Assembly: GCA_029243595.1 (NCBI GenBank)
Contig: JAQWRQ010000055.1
Location: 1-34,744, forward strand
Length of the DNA: 34,744 nucleotides
Direction: 5' to 3'
Source of the DNA: Gammaproteobacteria bacterium
GTDB taxonomy: Bacteria; Pseudomonadota; Gammaproteobacteria; PS1; Pseudothioglobaceae
Positions 10,592-19,265 of the stretch are shown here, in pieces. Every line of letters starts with the position of its first letter. Within the stretch, counting starts at the first letter, position 1. The notes under the pieces are model-generated. The model made no database searches. It was not told the DNA's origin and saw only the letters and a list, made by a program, of their open reading frames with translations. The translations under genes were made by a program, and so were the position numbers.

Positions 10592-11181
10592 TGAAAAATC
10601 CGATTCTGAAGGCTGGTGCTTTGTTGCTAATCTTTACGGCGATTAGTGTGTTTTTTGTTACGTTAACGCAAGATAGCACCAAGGAAAAAATAAAATATAA
10701 CGAAGATCAGTTACTCATCAAGCGTCTTGGTGAATTGGTATCAAACTATGACAATAATATCCTTGAAGACAAGTTTTCAAAAGAGATAATGCTACACGGA
10801 TTGCAGCAAAAAGTAGGTATTTACCCTGTCAAACAACAAGGAAAAGTATTTGCTTATTTGATCGAACACACTTACCCTAATGGTTATAACGGCAACATCC
10901 GCTTACTAACTGGGTTTGATATTAAACATCAATTATTGGGTGTTAGAGTAATCACACATAAAGAAACCCCTGGCTTAGGTGACAAGATAGAAACCAGAAA
11001 ATCAGATTGGATTAAACAGTTTTCTGGGCTATCTTTATCCAGCCCTCAGAAGAGCGACTGGAAAGTAAGACGTGATGGCGGTGTATTTGATTCATTTACT
11101 GGTGCGACTATTACCCCAAGAGCGATTGTCAGTGCTGCTTACCAAGTATTGGTTTATTTTACACAGCATGAAATTAACTGA
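10588..11181 (+). CDS. rnfG: Rnf complex subunit RnfG (covalent flavin)
   Basis: RnfG is a single-span protein with a periplasmic FMN-binding domain that takes part in electron transfer in Rnf. The 197-residue protein has one N-terminal membrane segment (about 7-25). Its FMN domain contains the GYNGNIRLLTGFD stretch, THKETPGLGDKI, and the flavinylation motif FTGAT, with predicted FMN-linked Thr174. The start overlaps rnfD (ATGA), with a second ATG three bases later. It is the last rnf gene here: the next gene, queA, begins inside its 3' end, leaving no room for rnfE. Confidence 0.95.
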   Translation: MMKNPILKAGALLLIFTAISVFFVTLTQDSTKEKIKYNEDQLLIKRLGELVSNYDNNILEDKFSKEIMLHGLQQKVGIYPVKQQGKVFAYLIEHTYPNGYNGNIRLLTGFDIKHQLLGVRVITHKETPGLGDKIETRKSDWIKQFSGLSLSSPQKSDWKVRRDGGVFDSFTGATITPRAIVSAAYQVLVYFTQHEIN

Positions 11182-12184
11182 TTTTGACTTCGAGTTGCCG
11201 AAGTCACTCATTGCCCAAAACCCACCAAAAAATAGAACAGATTCACGTCTTTTAATTCCAAAATCGTCTATTATCGATTCATTCTTTCATAATATAGCGT
11301 CATTTATTAAACCTGGTGATTTGCTAGTAATGAACAATACTCGGGTGATTCCAGCCCGATTATTTGGGCATAAAGCCTCAGGCGGTAAAGTGGAAATTAT
11401 GATTGAGCGATTGCTCAATGATCGCCAAGTATTAGCCATGATGAAGGCCTCTAGAGCGCCAAAAATTGACAGTTTTATTACACTTGAAAATGGCGACAAG
11501 GTTCAGGTTGTCGGAAAGGAAAATGGTTTTTATACGCTAGATTTTCTCACTGATTCACTTATTGAATTGCTTGATAATGTTGGTCATATCCCTCTACCAC
11601 CTTATATTGAACGCAGTGATAAGCAAGCTGATCTTGAACGTTACCAAACTGTATTTGCCAATCGTGACGGCGCGGTGGCTGCCCCCACAGCAGGGCTACA
11701 TTTTGATAATGAATTATTGTTAGCTTTAAAAGAAAAAGGCGTTGAGCACTGTTTTGTTACCTTGCATGTTGGTGCTGGTACATATCAGCCAGTCAAAGCT
11801 GACAAGATTACAGATCACAAAATGCACAGTGAATATTTTGAAATTGATCAAGATACGGTAGACCAGATTAACCAAACTAAAGCTAACGGTGGGCGTGTTA
11901 TAGCGGTAGGAACTACAGCTGTACGCTCAATGGAATCAGCTGCAAAAGGCGGGCAATTAAAAGCAACTAAAGAAGAGACTGATATTTTTATTTACCCAGG
12001 CTACGAGTTTAAAGTAGTTGATATGATGATCACCAATTTCCATTTACCAAAGTCTTCATTGCTAATGTTGGTAAGTGCATTTATTGGTCGAGATAAAATG
12101 ATGGAAATTTACCAGCATGCAATCAAAAAAGAATATCGATTCTTTTCGTACGGAGATGCAATGTTATTAGAGAGGCAAATATGA
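11168..12184 (+). CDS. queA: S-adenosylmethionine:tRNA ribosyltransferase-isomerase QueA
   Basis: QueA transfers and isomerises the ribosyl part of S-adenosylmethionine onto preQ1 in tRNA, giving epoxyqueuosine at position 34. I start at the ATG at 11168 (MKLTDFDFELPKSLIAQ), which matches the family N-terminus. The open frame extends upstream to 11072, but that part lies inside rnfG and is not QueA-like. The 338-residue protein shows LVMNNTRVIPARL, AAPTAGLHFD, HVGAGTYQPV and TNFHLPKSSLLMLVSAF. It overlaps rnfG by 14 nt and the next gene by 4 nt (ATGA). It is complete and close to the usual 340-355 residues. Confidence 0.96.
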   Translation: MKLTDFDFELPKSLIAQNPPKNRTDSRLLIPKSSIIDSFFHNIASFIKPGDLLVMNNTRVIPARLFGHKASGGKVEIMIERLLNDRQVLAMMKASRAPKIDSFITLENGDKVQVVGKENGFYTLDFLTDSLIELLDNVGHIPLPPYIERSDKQADLERYQTVFANRDGAVAAPTAGLHFDNELLLALKEKGVEHCFVTLHVGAGTYQPVKADKITDHKMHSEYFEIDQDTVDQINQTKANGGRVIAVGTTAVRSMESAAKGGQLKATKEETDIFIYPGYEFKVVDMMITNFHLPKSSLLMLVSAFIGRDKMMEIYQHAIKKEYRFFSYGDAMLLERQI

Positions 12185-12537
12185 TTTATGAAAATGAGTT
12201 AGTTAGTGTAGAAATTGAGTCGAGTGAAGCCCCCTGGGTTAAGATTTTTACCAAGCGAAAGATTAAAGAATTTAGTGAGTGCACGCCAGAAGAAAAAATA
12301 GAAATTTTCCGTATTATTGATATTACTGAAAAATCAATGTTAGAATATTTCAATGCAGATAAGATAAATATCGCATCATTTGGCAACGTTTTACCGCATG
12401 TTCATTGGCATGTGATGGCACGTTTTGAACAAGATAGTTATTTTCCAGAACCGATGTGGGGTGCTAAGCAAAGAGAATCACAACTAGATTTACCGAGTTT
12501 TGAGGTATTCTTCATCCAATTAGGAGAGCAGTTATGA
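12181..12537 (+). CDS. HIT-domain (histidine triad) protein
   Basis: This small protein of 118 residues has the histidine-triad signature HVHWHVMAR with H73, H75 and H77, the nucleotide-binding and catalytic motif of HIT-family nucleotide hydrolases and transferases. The FGNVLPHVHWH context and the short C-terminal tail resemble the proteobacterial 'HIT domain-containing protein' group of similar length. Substrate and physiological role are unknown. The start overlaps the queA stop by 4 nt and the end overlaps the thioredoxin-like gene by 4 nt, so it is translated within the same message. No signal peptide, so it should be cytoplasmic. Confidence 0.88.
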   Translation: MIYENELVSVEIESSEAPWVKIFTKRKIKEFSECTPEEKIEIFRIIDITEKSMLEYFNADKINIASFGNVLPHVHWHVMARFEQDSYFPEPMWGAKQRESQLDLPSFEVFFIQLGEQL

Positions 12538-12863
12538 ATCAGTTAGAAAACCAAGATCAATTAGACACACTAAAACGCGAAAAAGATGCGGTATTAATTT
12601 TATTTGGTGGTGCGCATTGTGGCGTATGTCAAACCATAAAACCTCAGATTTTTGATAAATTTTCAGCCAAATTTCCAGATTTGGAAATGATCTATATTGA
12701 TTGCGAACAATTGCAAGAAGTTTGTGCACAACATGGAGTTTTCTCATTGCCAGTAGTGCAAGTGTTCTTTATGGGGCAGAAGTTTATTGAAGAAGTTCGT
12801 GGCTTTTCGCTCTTAGCACTAGAACAAGAGATTGAAAAAACTTACGCCAAAATGAACAACTAA
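12534..12863 (+). CDS. Thioredoxin-like protein with CGVC motif
   Basis: This 109-residue protein has a thioredoxin fold pattern: an N-terminal helix, a strand (AVLILFGGAHCGVC) with redox pair C29 and C32, a cis-Pro segment (SLPVVQVF) and a final helix. The active site is CGVC rather than the classical CGPC, and Gly-Ala replaces the usual Trp before the first cysteine, so its redox potential or partner likely differs from general thioredoxin TrxA. There is no signal peptide. It is the last gene of the plus-strand array, and its stop overlaps the convergent minus-strand gene by 4 nt. A house-keeping reductase and an Rnf- or sulfur-related role are both possible and cannot be separated here. 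Confidence 0.85.
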   Translation: MNQLENQDQLDTLKREKDAVLILFGGAHCGVCQTIKPQIFDKFSAKFPDLEMIYIDCEQLQEVCAQHGVFSLPVVQVFFMGQKFIEEVRGFSLLALEQEIEKTYAKMNN

Positions 12864-13627
12864 AGACTGCCTTTGATTTTTTGAAGAGTTGGCATTTCTA
12901 AACTAAATTCTTTCGCCAATTCCAAGGTTCTATCCAATCTTGTTGGCGCTGAACGCCCCATACAACCATGATTTAAATCACCCTCAAAAGCTTTAATCAT
13001 GCCTTGTTCTAGTTGGTTTTCATCAAAAGATTGCCCGATCAACTGAGTTTGTAAAGTGAGCACGTCTTTTGATACATCACGCATTAGTGCTAGATTGTTA
13101 TTTCGTAAGTCATCTACATTGGCGCCAGGCTCAATTGCTAGCCCAGCAATATTGGTGGTTAAGATGTAAAGATTCTTAAGTACCAGTTCGAATAACAATT
13201 CGTTTTCATCGGCAACAACATGCGCCGGAATATCTATTAGTGCTAACGAGTCGCAGAGTATTTGGGCTTTTGCGCCGTAAGCTGGTGAAGATATTAGCAC
13301 TTTAGAATCCATGCCTTTTTTCTTCTCAAACCAGACTGAAATAACACTTGGGTTTGTAAAGTTGTAAGCTTCCCAATCGCGTGGTAGAAGTTCATTTTGC
13401 ATCATTGCTACGCGATCTTTCCATTTAGAAGGAATAGAAGACAGTGCAGATTGCAGATCACCTTCTGCCACGCAAACCAAAATTAACTCTGGGTCAATAC
13501 TTGACGATAACTCGCCAATATTGGTTGTACGAGTAATTGGGTAGACTGGATAATTGCTCTTTAAAAAAGCGCGAGCAAATACACTGCCAAGCTCACCAAT
13601 ACCTAAAACAACAATGGGTTTTTTCAT
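12860..13627 (-). CDS. NAD(P)-binding dehydrogenase-like protein, function unassigned
   Basis: The 255-residue protein starts with a Rossmann nucleotide-binding motif (VVLGIGELGSVFARAFL, a GxGxxG pattern at about residues 9-14). Its overall order resembles ketopantoate-reductase-like or 6-phosphogluconate-dehydrogenase-like proteins, with an N-terminal nucleotide domain followed by a helical C-terminal part (from about 140). It is shorter than PanE (about 300), and I do not see the full catalytic set, so I assign no reaction. It begins 5 nt after sucD on the same strand, suggesting co-transcription with succinyl-CoA synthetase. The 3' end overlaps the convergent thioredoxin-like gene by 4 nt, with no terminator visible between them. 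Confidence 0.7.
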   Translation of the reverse strand: MKKPIVVLGIGELGSVFARAFLKSNYPVYPITRTTNIGELSSSIDPELILVCVAEGDLQSALSSIPSKWKDRVAMMQNELLPRDWEAYNFTNPSVISVWFEKKKGMDSKVLISSPAYGAKAQILCDSLALIDIPAHVVADENELLFELVLKNLYILTTNIAGLAIEPGANVDDLRNNNLALMRDVSKDVLTLQTQLIGQSFDENQLEQGMIKAFEGDLNHGCMGRSAPTRLDRTLELAKEFSLEMPTLQKIKGSL

Positions 13628-13632
13628 GGTGA

Positions 13633-14502
13633 TTATTGTAGAACCTCTAATAAAGTTGACCCCATAGTGGCGGGCGTAGGAGAAATGGCTACACCTGCAG
13701 CTTCAAGTGCTTTAATTTTATCGATGGCTTTACCACTGCCGCCACTAATCACCGCACCAGCATGCCCCATGCGTTTCCCTTTCGGTGCGCTAAGCCCAGC
13801 AATGTAAGACACCACTGGCTTGGACACGTTAGACTTAATGTATTCTGCTGCCTCTTCCTCTGCACTACCACCAATCTCACCCACCATGATAATGGATTTG
13901 GTTTGTTCATCTGCTTCGAATAATGCCAAGCAATCAATAAAATTCATACCTTGAATAGGGTCACCGCCAATGCCAATACATGTACTTTGCCCCAGGCTAG
14001 CTTGCGTGGTTTGGTGTACAGCTTCATAAGTCAAAGTACCTGAGCGTGATACCACCCCCACACTGCCTGATTGGTGAATATTGCCAGGCATAATGCCGAG
14101 TTTACACTCATCAGGGGTAATTACACCTGGGCAGTTTGGGCCAATCAAGGTTGAGTTTGAATCGTTTAAAATTGCTTTAATTTTAAGCATATCTTGCACA
14201 GGGATGCCTTCAGTAATACAAGCAATCACTGGCATCTCGGCTTCAATGGCCTCGAGGATTGAAGCATAGGCAAAGCGCGGCGGCACGTAAATCATGGTGG
14301 CGTTTGCACCCGTCTCATCCATCGACTCTTTGACTGAATTAAATACAGGTAAATCTAGGTGAGTTTGTCCGCCTTTGCCTGGCGTCACACCACCCACAAA
14401 TTGCGTACCATAAGCAATGGACTGCTCAGAATGAAAGGTGCCTTGTTTACCGGTAAAGCCTTGAGTGATTACTTTGGTATCTTTATTGATTAATACACTC
14501 AT
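13633..14502 (-). CDS. sucD: Succinyl-CoA synthetase alpha subunit SucD
   Basis: SucD is the alpha subunit of succinyl-CoA synthetase, which interconverts succinyl-CoA and succinate with ATP or GTP formation. The 289-residue protein has the CoA-binding Rossmann region ([26 protein letters not shown]) and the [10 protein letters not shown] loop. The phosphohistidine site is GKRMGHAGA with active His247, and EIGGSAEE is also conserved. Length is typical. The start overlaps the sucC stop by 4 nt. No sucA, sucB or lpd gene is alongside, unlike E. coli sucABCD. Such separation fits organisms in which the enzyme serves biosynthesis or an incomplete cycle, but the window alone cannot show that. Confidence 0.97.
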   Translation of the reverse strand: MSVLINKDTKVITQGFTGKQGTFHSEQSIAYGTQFVGGVTPGKGGQTHLDLPVFNSVKESMDETGANATMIYVPPRFAYASILEAIEAEMPVIACITEGIPVQDMLKIKAILNDSNSTLIGPNCPGVITPDECKLGIMPGNIHQSGSVGVVSRSGTLTYEAVHQTTQASLGQSTCIGIGGDPIQGMNFIDCLALFEADEQTKSIIMVGEIGGSAEEEAAEYIKSNVSKPVVSYIAGLSAPKGKRMGHAGAVISGGSGKAIDKIKALEAAGVAISPTPATMGSTLLEVLQ

Positions 14503-15671
14503 GTCGATACTCCTTTTGACAGCTCTACAATCTTGATTGCCGCTTGAGTGAGATCTGCTTCAGTATGAATATCAAACGTCGCTTCATCTAAAAGTTTTAG
14601 CCCTGCTGGTGCATTAGTGCCTTCTAAACGTACGACAATTGGCAGATTTAACCCAACCTTTTCAATGGCTTGTAAGATCCCTTCGGCGATTAAATCACAA
14701 CGAACAATACCGCCAAAGATATTGACCAGAATGCCTTTAACGTTGGCTTCAGTTTGAATAAGTTCAAAAGCTTTAGCCACACGTTCAGCGGTTGTACCAC
14801 CACCCACATCTAAAAAGTTAGCCGGTGAGCCGCCATGGTGTTCAATCAAATCCATGGTCGCCATAGCCAAGCCTGCGCCATTCACCATACAGCCAATTGT
14901 GCCATCTAATGAGATGTAATTTAGCTGATGCTCACTGGCTTCATTTTCTTTTTCATCTTCTTGTGAAATGTCACGTAGTTTAATAATGTCTTCATGGCGA
15001 TAAAGGGCATTATCATCAAAATCAATTTTTCCATCGAGTGCCAACAATTTATTTTCTGCTGTGGTAATCAGTGGATTAATCTCAATCAAGCTTACGTCTT
15101 TAGTGGTGAAAATAACATAAAGACCAATCAATGCATTGCTGAATTGTTTTGCCAAATCACCTTCAAGATTAAGTTTTTCAGCGATTAAAAGACAATCATC
15201 AGTTGTTAAGTTGCCCAATGGATCAACTCCAAATTTAATGATTTTATCCGGTGTTTCAGCGGCTACTTTTTCAATATCCATGCCACCTTCGGTTGAGGCT
15301 AAAACAGTAATCTTCTGCGTTTGACGATCAACCAGTAAACCTAAATAAAGTTCGCGCTCAATATTCTGACCGCCTTCAATTAGCAGCTGGCTAATTGGCA
15401 AACCTTTTGCATCAGTTTGAGGGGTTATTAAGTTAGATCCTAGTAATTTATTACAGGCGTTTTCCACTTCCTCAACGCCGCGACACAAGATTACGCCACC
15501 GCCTTTGCCACGTCCACCTGCATGCACTTGTGCTTTAACCACCCAAATCTCACCGCCCAACTCGGTGCAAGCCTTGCTTGCCTCTTTAGTGCTGTTGATT
15601 AGGATTGCCTCAGGCGTTTGAATATTGAATTGCCTAAATAGGGATTTGGCTTGGTATTCGTGTATGTGCAT
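14499..15671 (-). CDS. sucC: Succinyl-CoA synthetase beta subunit SucC
   Basis: SucC is the nucleotide-binding beta subunit. The 390-residue protein opens with [15 protein letters not shown], as in the family. It has the ATP-grasp region with [16 protein letters not shown] at about 45-60 and the Mg-binding EINPLI. Near the C-terminus is the subunit-contact and phosphohistidine-cradling stretch [12 protein letters not shown] with LEGTNAPAG. It leads a minus-strand operon sucC-sucD-NAD(P)-binding gene and is divergent from efp across only 52 nt. That gap holds a 7-bp inverted repeat but no strong promoter hexamers that I could fix with confidence. Confidence 0.97.
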   Translation of the reverse strand: MHIHEYQAKSLFRQFNIQTPEAILINSTKEASKACTELGGEIWVVKAQVHAGGRGKGGGVILCRGVEEVENACNKLLGSNLITPQTDAKGLPISQLLIEGGQNIERELYLGLLVDRQTQKITVLASTEGGMDIEKVAAETPDKIIKFGVDPLGNLTTDDCLLIAEKLNLEGDLAKQFSNALIGLYVIFTTKDVSLIEINPLITTAENKLLALDGKIDFDDNALYRHEDIIKLRDISQEDEKENEASEHQLNYISLDGTIGCMVNGAGLAMATMDLIEHHGGSPANFLDVGGGTTAERVAKAFELIQTEANVKGILVNIFGGIVRCDLIAEGILQAIEKVGLNLPIVVRLEGTNAPAGLKLLDEATFDIHTEADLTQAAIKIVELSKGVST

Positions 15672-15681
15672 TAAAAAGTGC

Positions 15682-15706
15682 GTAAAATGAGATGCTTGAA
15701 TTTTAC
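15682..15706. repeat. Inverted repeat between divergent sucC and efp
   Basis: GTAAAAT at 15682-15688 and ATTTTAC at 15700-15706 form a perfect 7-bp inverted repeat separated by 11 nt in the 52-nt gap between the sucC and efp start codons. The spacing is compatible with a dimeric regulator site (a T-N11-A type arrangement). The region is AT-rich, so chance occurrence is not negligible. Confidence 0.35.
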
Positions 15707-15723
15707 ACTTAATAGGTTAAAAA

Positions 15724-16287
15724 ATGGCGAATTACTCTACCAGTCAATTTAAGAATGGCTTAAAACTAATGCTAGATGGCAACCCTTGTTCAATTATCAA
15801 TAATGAGATTCGAAAACCTGGCAAAGGCCAAGCTTCCAACAAGGTTAAGCTAAAGGATTTAATCACAGGAAAGACCTTAGAAAAAACTTTTAAGTCAGGC
15901 GAATCTGTAGAGGGTGCAGATGTAATGGAATTGGATATGCAGTATCTGTATAACGATGGTAGTGAATGGAGTTTTATGGATCCCAATACGTTTGATCAAT
16001 ATATGATTAATGATAACGCCATGGATGATGTTAGAGGTTATTTGGTAGAGCAAGACATGTGCGTGGTAACGCTTTGGAACGACAACCCAATTTCAGTAAC
16101 ACCGCCTAACCATGTAATGCTTGAAGTGGTAGATACCGATCCTGGTCTTAAAGGTGATACTGCGGGTACGGGTGGTAAGCCAGCTACGATGAACACAGGG
16201 GTGGTCGTTCAAGTACCATTATTTATTAGTATTGGAGAGAAGGTAAAAGTAGACACAAGAACAAACGAATATGCGGGAAGAACTTAA
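15724..16287 (+). CDS. efp: Translation elongation factor EF-P
   Basis: EF-P enters the ribosomal E site and relieves stalling at proline runs. The 187-residue protein has the KOW-like N-domain with the modification loop KPGKGQ, in which Lys34 is the residue beta-lysylated by EpmA in E. coli. Two OB-like domains follow, and the C-terminal [29 protein letters not shown] signature is present in pieces through residue 187. The neighbouring gene, which overlaps its last 17 nt, is the modifying enzyme epmA, so substrate and modifier are made from one message. It is complete with no unusual residues. Confidence 0.97.
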   Translation: MANYSTSQFKNGLKLMLDGNPCSIINNEIRKPGKGQASNKVKLKDLITGKTLEKTFKSGESVEGADVMELDMQYLYNDGSEWSFMDPNTFDQYMINDNAMDDVRGYLVEQDMCVVTLWNDNPISVTPPNHVMLEVVDTDPGLKGDTAGTGGKPATMNTGVVVQVPLFISIGEKVKVDTRTNEYAGRT

Positions 16288-17146
16288 AAAATATAGCGAT
16301 TTTTTACAAAAAATTCGCCGTTATTTTAACGATCAAAGTGTTCTAGAAGTTCAAACACCCGCACTACTCAGCGCCCCAGCTACTGATGTTTATATTGACT
16401 CACTGAGTGTAAAGCTCAACCAAGATATTAATGCAGAGTTAACCCAGTATTTACACACTTCTCCAGAGCTAGAGATGAAAAAACTCTTGGTGAATGGTAG
16501 TGGTGACATCTATCAAATCTGCGAAGTTTTCCGTGACAATGAGTATGGCGCTCACAACTTTAATGAGTTCGCAATGCTTGAATACTATCGTCTAGACTTT
16601 GATAGCCATCAGTTGATGGATGATATTACTCAGTTATTGAAATCATTGGGTGTCGAGTCTCAAGTAACCAAGTTGTCTTATGCGCAGGCTTTTTTTGAGT
16701 ACGGCGATATTGATATTCTTAATACTGATTTTGATGCGCTTAAAGTAATTGCCAAAAGGCATGATCTAAGCACTGATTTTGAATGGATCGAAGATCTACA
16801 AATTTTTCTATTCACACATCTTGTTGAGCCAAAATTACAAGACCTGCACTTATGCTTTATTTATGATTATCCTGCCACACAATCCGCTTTGGCTAAAGTA
16901 GAAGGGCAAGTGTCTCACCGATTTGAGCTATATATGAATGGCGTGGAGATCGCCAATGGCTATGATGAGTTGCGCCATGCTGACGAGTATAAAGCCGTAT
17001 TTAAACAAGAAATAGCAAAGCGTGAAACGCTTAAAAAACACACGCCTAATTTAAATAAGGATTTTTTAGAAGATATTCAGCCGTCATTGCCTAACTGTGC
17101 CGGCGTCGCTATTGGAATGGGTCGATTACTCACCCAAATAGATTAA
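16271..17146 (+). CDS. epmA: EF-P beta-lysine ligase EpmA (GenX/PoxA)
   Basis: EpmA is a truncated class II lysyl-tRNA synthetase paralogue that attaches (R)-beta-lysine to Lys34 of EF-P. The 291-residue protein has the motif-1-like [18 protein letters not shown], the motif-2 region with [23 protein letters not shown] in pieces, and the motif-3 [10 protein letters not shown] near the C-terminus. It lacks an anticodon-binding domain, as expected. It is a little shorter than E. coli EpmA (325). The ATG at 16271 lies inside efp, a 17-nt overlap. EpmB, which makes beta-lysine, is not in this window. Confidence 0.95.
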   Translation: MREELKKYSDFLQKIRRYFNDQSVLEVQTPALLSAPATDVYIDSLSVKLNQDINAELTQYLHTSPELEMKKLLVNGSGDIYQICEVFRDNEYGAHNFNEFAMLEYYRLDFDSHQLMDDITQLLKSLGVESQVTKLSYAQAFFEYGDIDILNTDFDALKVIAKRHDLSTDFEWIEDLQIFLFTHLVEPKLQDLHLCFIYDYPATQSALAKVEGQVSHRFELYMNGVEIANGYDELRHADEYKAVFKQEIAKRETLKKHTPNLNKDFLEDIQPSLPNCAGVAIGMGRLLTQID

Positions 17147-17154
17147 AATAAGGC

Positions 17155-19260
17155 ATGATTAAATTTATTTCACTATTGTTACTTTTGGCGCTACCTGTGC
17201 AAGCATTGCAACTGCTACAGCCCAAAGAAGGTCATGATACAGTTAAACAACACTTAGACGAATCTGTTGATGAACAATCATTGTCTGCTAAACAACTACA
17301 TACAAAATTAAAAAAATCTGCCAAAAGTGGTGATGCTCGATCACAGTTTAGCCTAGCCAATATGTACCACAAAGGTATTAATGTTAAGCAAGATGTTAAG
17401 CTGGCTTTTTATTGGTACACCCAAGTTGCCCAACAAGGTTATGCAACAGCTCAATTTAGTCTGGCTGAAGACTACTATCATGGCATAGGCGTTGATCAAG
17501 ATTTAAAACAAGCCTTAATCTGGTACGAGCAATCTGCCCGACAAGATTTTGTGGATGCGCAATATAAAGCAGCCAAAATGCATCACCAAGGTGAGGCGTA
17601 CGCAATAGATTACGATCAAGCTTATTACTGGTATGAAAGGGCGGCTCAGCTTGGTTTTGCACCAGCACAATTAGAACTGGCAAAATTTTATGAAGCCGGC
17701 TTAGGCACTGAAAAAGATTTAAGATTGGCACAGCATTGGTATGAAAAAGCAGCCATACAACTAGACGCTGAAGCGCAATATTATTTGGCAGACTTTTTTG
17801 AACGCAAGGGCGAGCCAATGCAGTCGTTGCTCATGTATCGAAAGTCGGCTAATCAAGGGTTCACATTGTCACAGTCTCGTTTATCAAATTTGTATAATCG
17901 AGGCTATTTGGTTAATCAGGATGATGCATCAGCACTTAAATGGGCGCTTTTAGTCGCTGAAAAAGGCGATGTTGATGCTCAGTTTTTATCAGCACAAATT
18001 TATCATAAAAGCACCCAGGTTAAGCAAGATCTACCGCAAGCACTAAATTGGTACAACAAAGCCGCTGAACAGAATCACGCCCAGGCACAGCATCAATTGG
18101 CAACGTTATACGCAAAAGGCAATGGTGTAGATAAAGACGCTAGCCAAGCTTTACAGCTTTACCAAGCCGCGGCCAATCAAGGCTTGGCCGTATCACAACA
18201 CGCATTAGCATTGCGCTACTTACGAGGAGAAGGCGTAGATAAAGACAACATAAAAGCAGCTGAATGGTTATTAAAGTCTGCCAAAGGTGGTTACGCGCCA
18301 GCGCAATATTTACTAGCACTCAGATATAAGTTGGGCCAAGGTGTTGAAAAAGACACCAAGCAAGAAGCTTATTGGTATCAAAAAGCAGCCAGCCAAGGCA
18401 ATATAGAAGCTCGTTACCACCTGGCTTTATTACTGCTAACAGGCGATGGCATTGAGAAAGATCCAGAAAAAGCACTTTCGATGCTGCTCAATTTATCAGT
18501 GCAAGAGCATGCATTGGCACAATATCAACTGTACAAAATCTACAATCAAGGTGAGATTGTTGGTCGAGATGAAACCTTGGCTAAAGTTTATTTACACAGA
18601 TCTTCAGAAGGTGGATATTCCATTGCTCAATTCCAATTAGGCCATCTTTATCAGCAAAAGCAGTTATTCCAAGACGCGGTCAAATGGCTAGAGTTATCTG
18701 CACAAAAAAATTACGCGCCGGCAAAATTATTATTAAGCGAAGTAAAACTAGCAGCAGATAAAATTGCCGAAGAAAAAGCCAATAGCAGTAATATAGAAGT
18801 ACTTGAATCGAATGATGTTGATCTAGAAACAGAGCAAATTCAACATGACCCAGAGCCTTTAGTCATCAGTACTGATTTTAATAAACCTAGATTGAATTTA
18901 TTTCCTAATGAAAGTCAAATTGCACAATCATTAGCCGACAACACCAAGGTGATGAGTAATGTTGAAAAATTGGTGATCAGTGCCAAACAAGGTAATCCCA
19001 TTGCTCAACACAACTTAAGCACTTTGTTTAGTATTGGCGCATTAGTGCCAAAAGACAACAGAAAAGCCTTTATGTTAATGCAGGCTGCTGCCAATCAGGG
19101 GTTAACGCAATCTCAGAATTCTTTAGCAATGATGTATATCAATGGTGTCGGTGTTGAGCCTAATTATCAATCCGCTTATTTTTGGGCTAGTAATTCAGCG
19201 CGCCAAGGCGATCAAGAAGGCAAACAAATTCTAATGCATCTGGTTTCTATTGTAGAGTAA
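17155..19260 (+). CDS. Large secreted or periplasmic Sel1-repeat protein
   Basis: This 701-residue protein starts with a signal peptide (about 1-17, ending PVQA). It then carries about 15-16 Sel1-like repeats of roughly 36 residues. Thirteen run almost without a break from about 61 to 521, a degenerate one follows, and two more lie at about 616-690 after a charged linker with no repeats (about 535-615). Repeats show the usual A-x-x-x-L-A-x-x-Y-x-x-G-x-G-V-x-x-D pattern ending in WYxKAAxQG. Such alpha-solenoids mediate protein-protein contacts, and no catalytic domain is visible. The gene begins 8 nt after epmA and ends 5 nt before the YcgN-like gene. Partner and role are unknown. Confidence 0.85.
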   Translation: MIKFISLLLLLALPVQALQLLQPKEGHDTVKQHLDESVDEQSLSAKQLHTKLKKSAKSGDARSQFSLANMYHKGINVKQDVKLAFYWYTQVAQQGYATAQFSLAEDYYHGIGVDQDLKQALIWYEQSARQDFVDAQYKAAKMHHQGEAYAIDYDQAYYWYERAAQLGFAPAQLELAKFYEAGLGTEKDLRLAQHWYEKAAIQLDAEAQYYLADFFERKGEPMQSLLMYRKSANQGFTLSQSRLSNLYNRGYLVNQDDASALKWALLVAEKGDVDAQFLSAQIYHKSTQVKQDLPQALNWYNKAAEQNHAQAQHQLATLYAKGNGVDKDASQALQLYQAAANQGLAVSQHALALRYLRGEGVDKDNIKAAEWLLKSAKGGYAPAQYLLALRYKLGQGVEKDTKQEAYWYQKAASQGNIEARYHLALLLLTGDGIEKDPEKALSMLLNLSVQEHALAQYQLYKIYNQGEIVGRDETLAKVYLHRSSEGGYSIAQFQLGHLYQQKQLFQDAVKWLELSAQKNYAPAKLLLSEVKLAADKIAEEKANSSNIEVLESNDVDLETEQIQHDPEPLVISTDFNKPRLNLFPNESQIAQSLADNTKVMSNVEKLVISAKQGNPIAQHNLSTLFSIGALVPKDNRKAFMLMQAAANQGLTQSQNSLAMMYINGVGVEPNYQSAYFWASNSARQGDQEGKQILMHLVSIVE

Positions 19261-19265
19261 TGTAG

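Noticed and set aside
11072-11167. N-terminal extension of queA
   Set aside because: It overlaps rnfG and has no similarity to QueA; the ATG at 11168 gives the family N-terminus.
12860-12863. Missing terminator between convergent thioredoxin-like and NAD(P)-binding genes as sign of a fused or broken gene
   Set aside because: Both frames are intact to their stops; a 4-nt convergent overlap is common in compact genomes.
17241-19240. Repeats in this region as a possible CRISPR or DNA tandem array
   Set aside because: The periodicity of about 108 nt is at protein level (Sel1 repeats); DNA copies are diverged and in frame.
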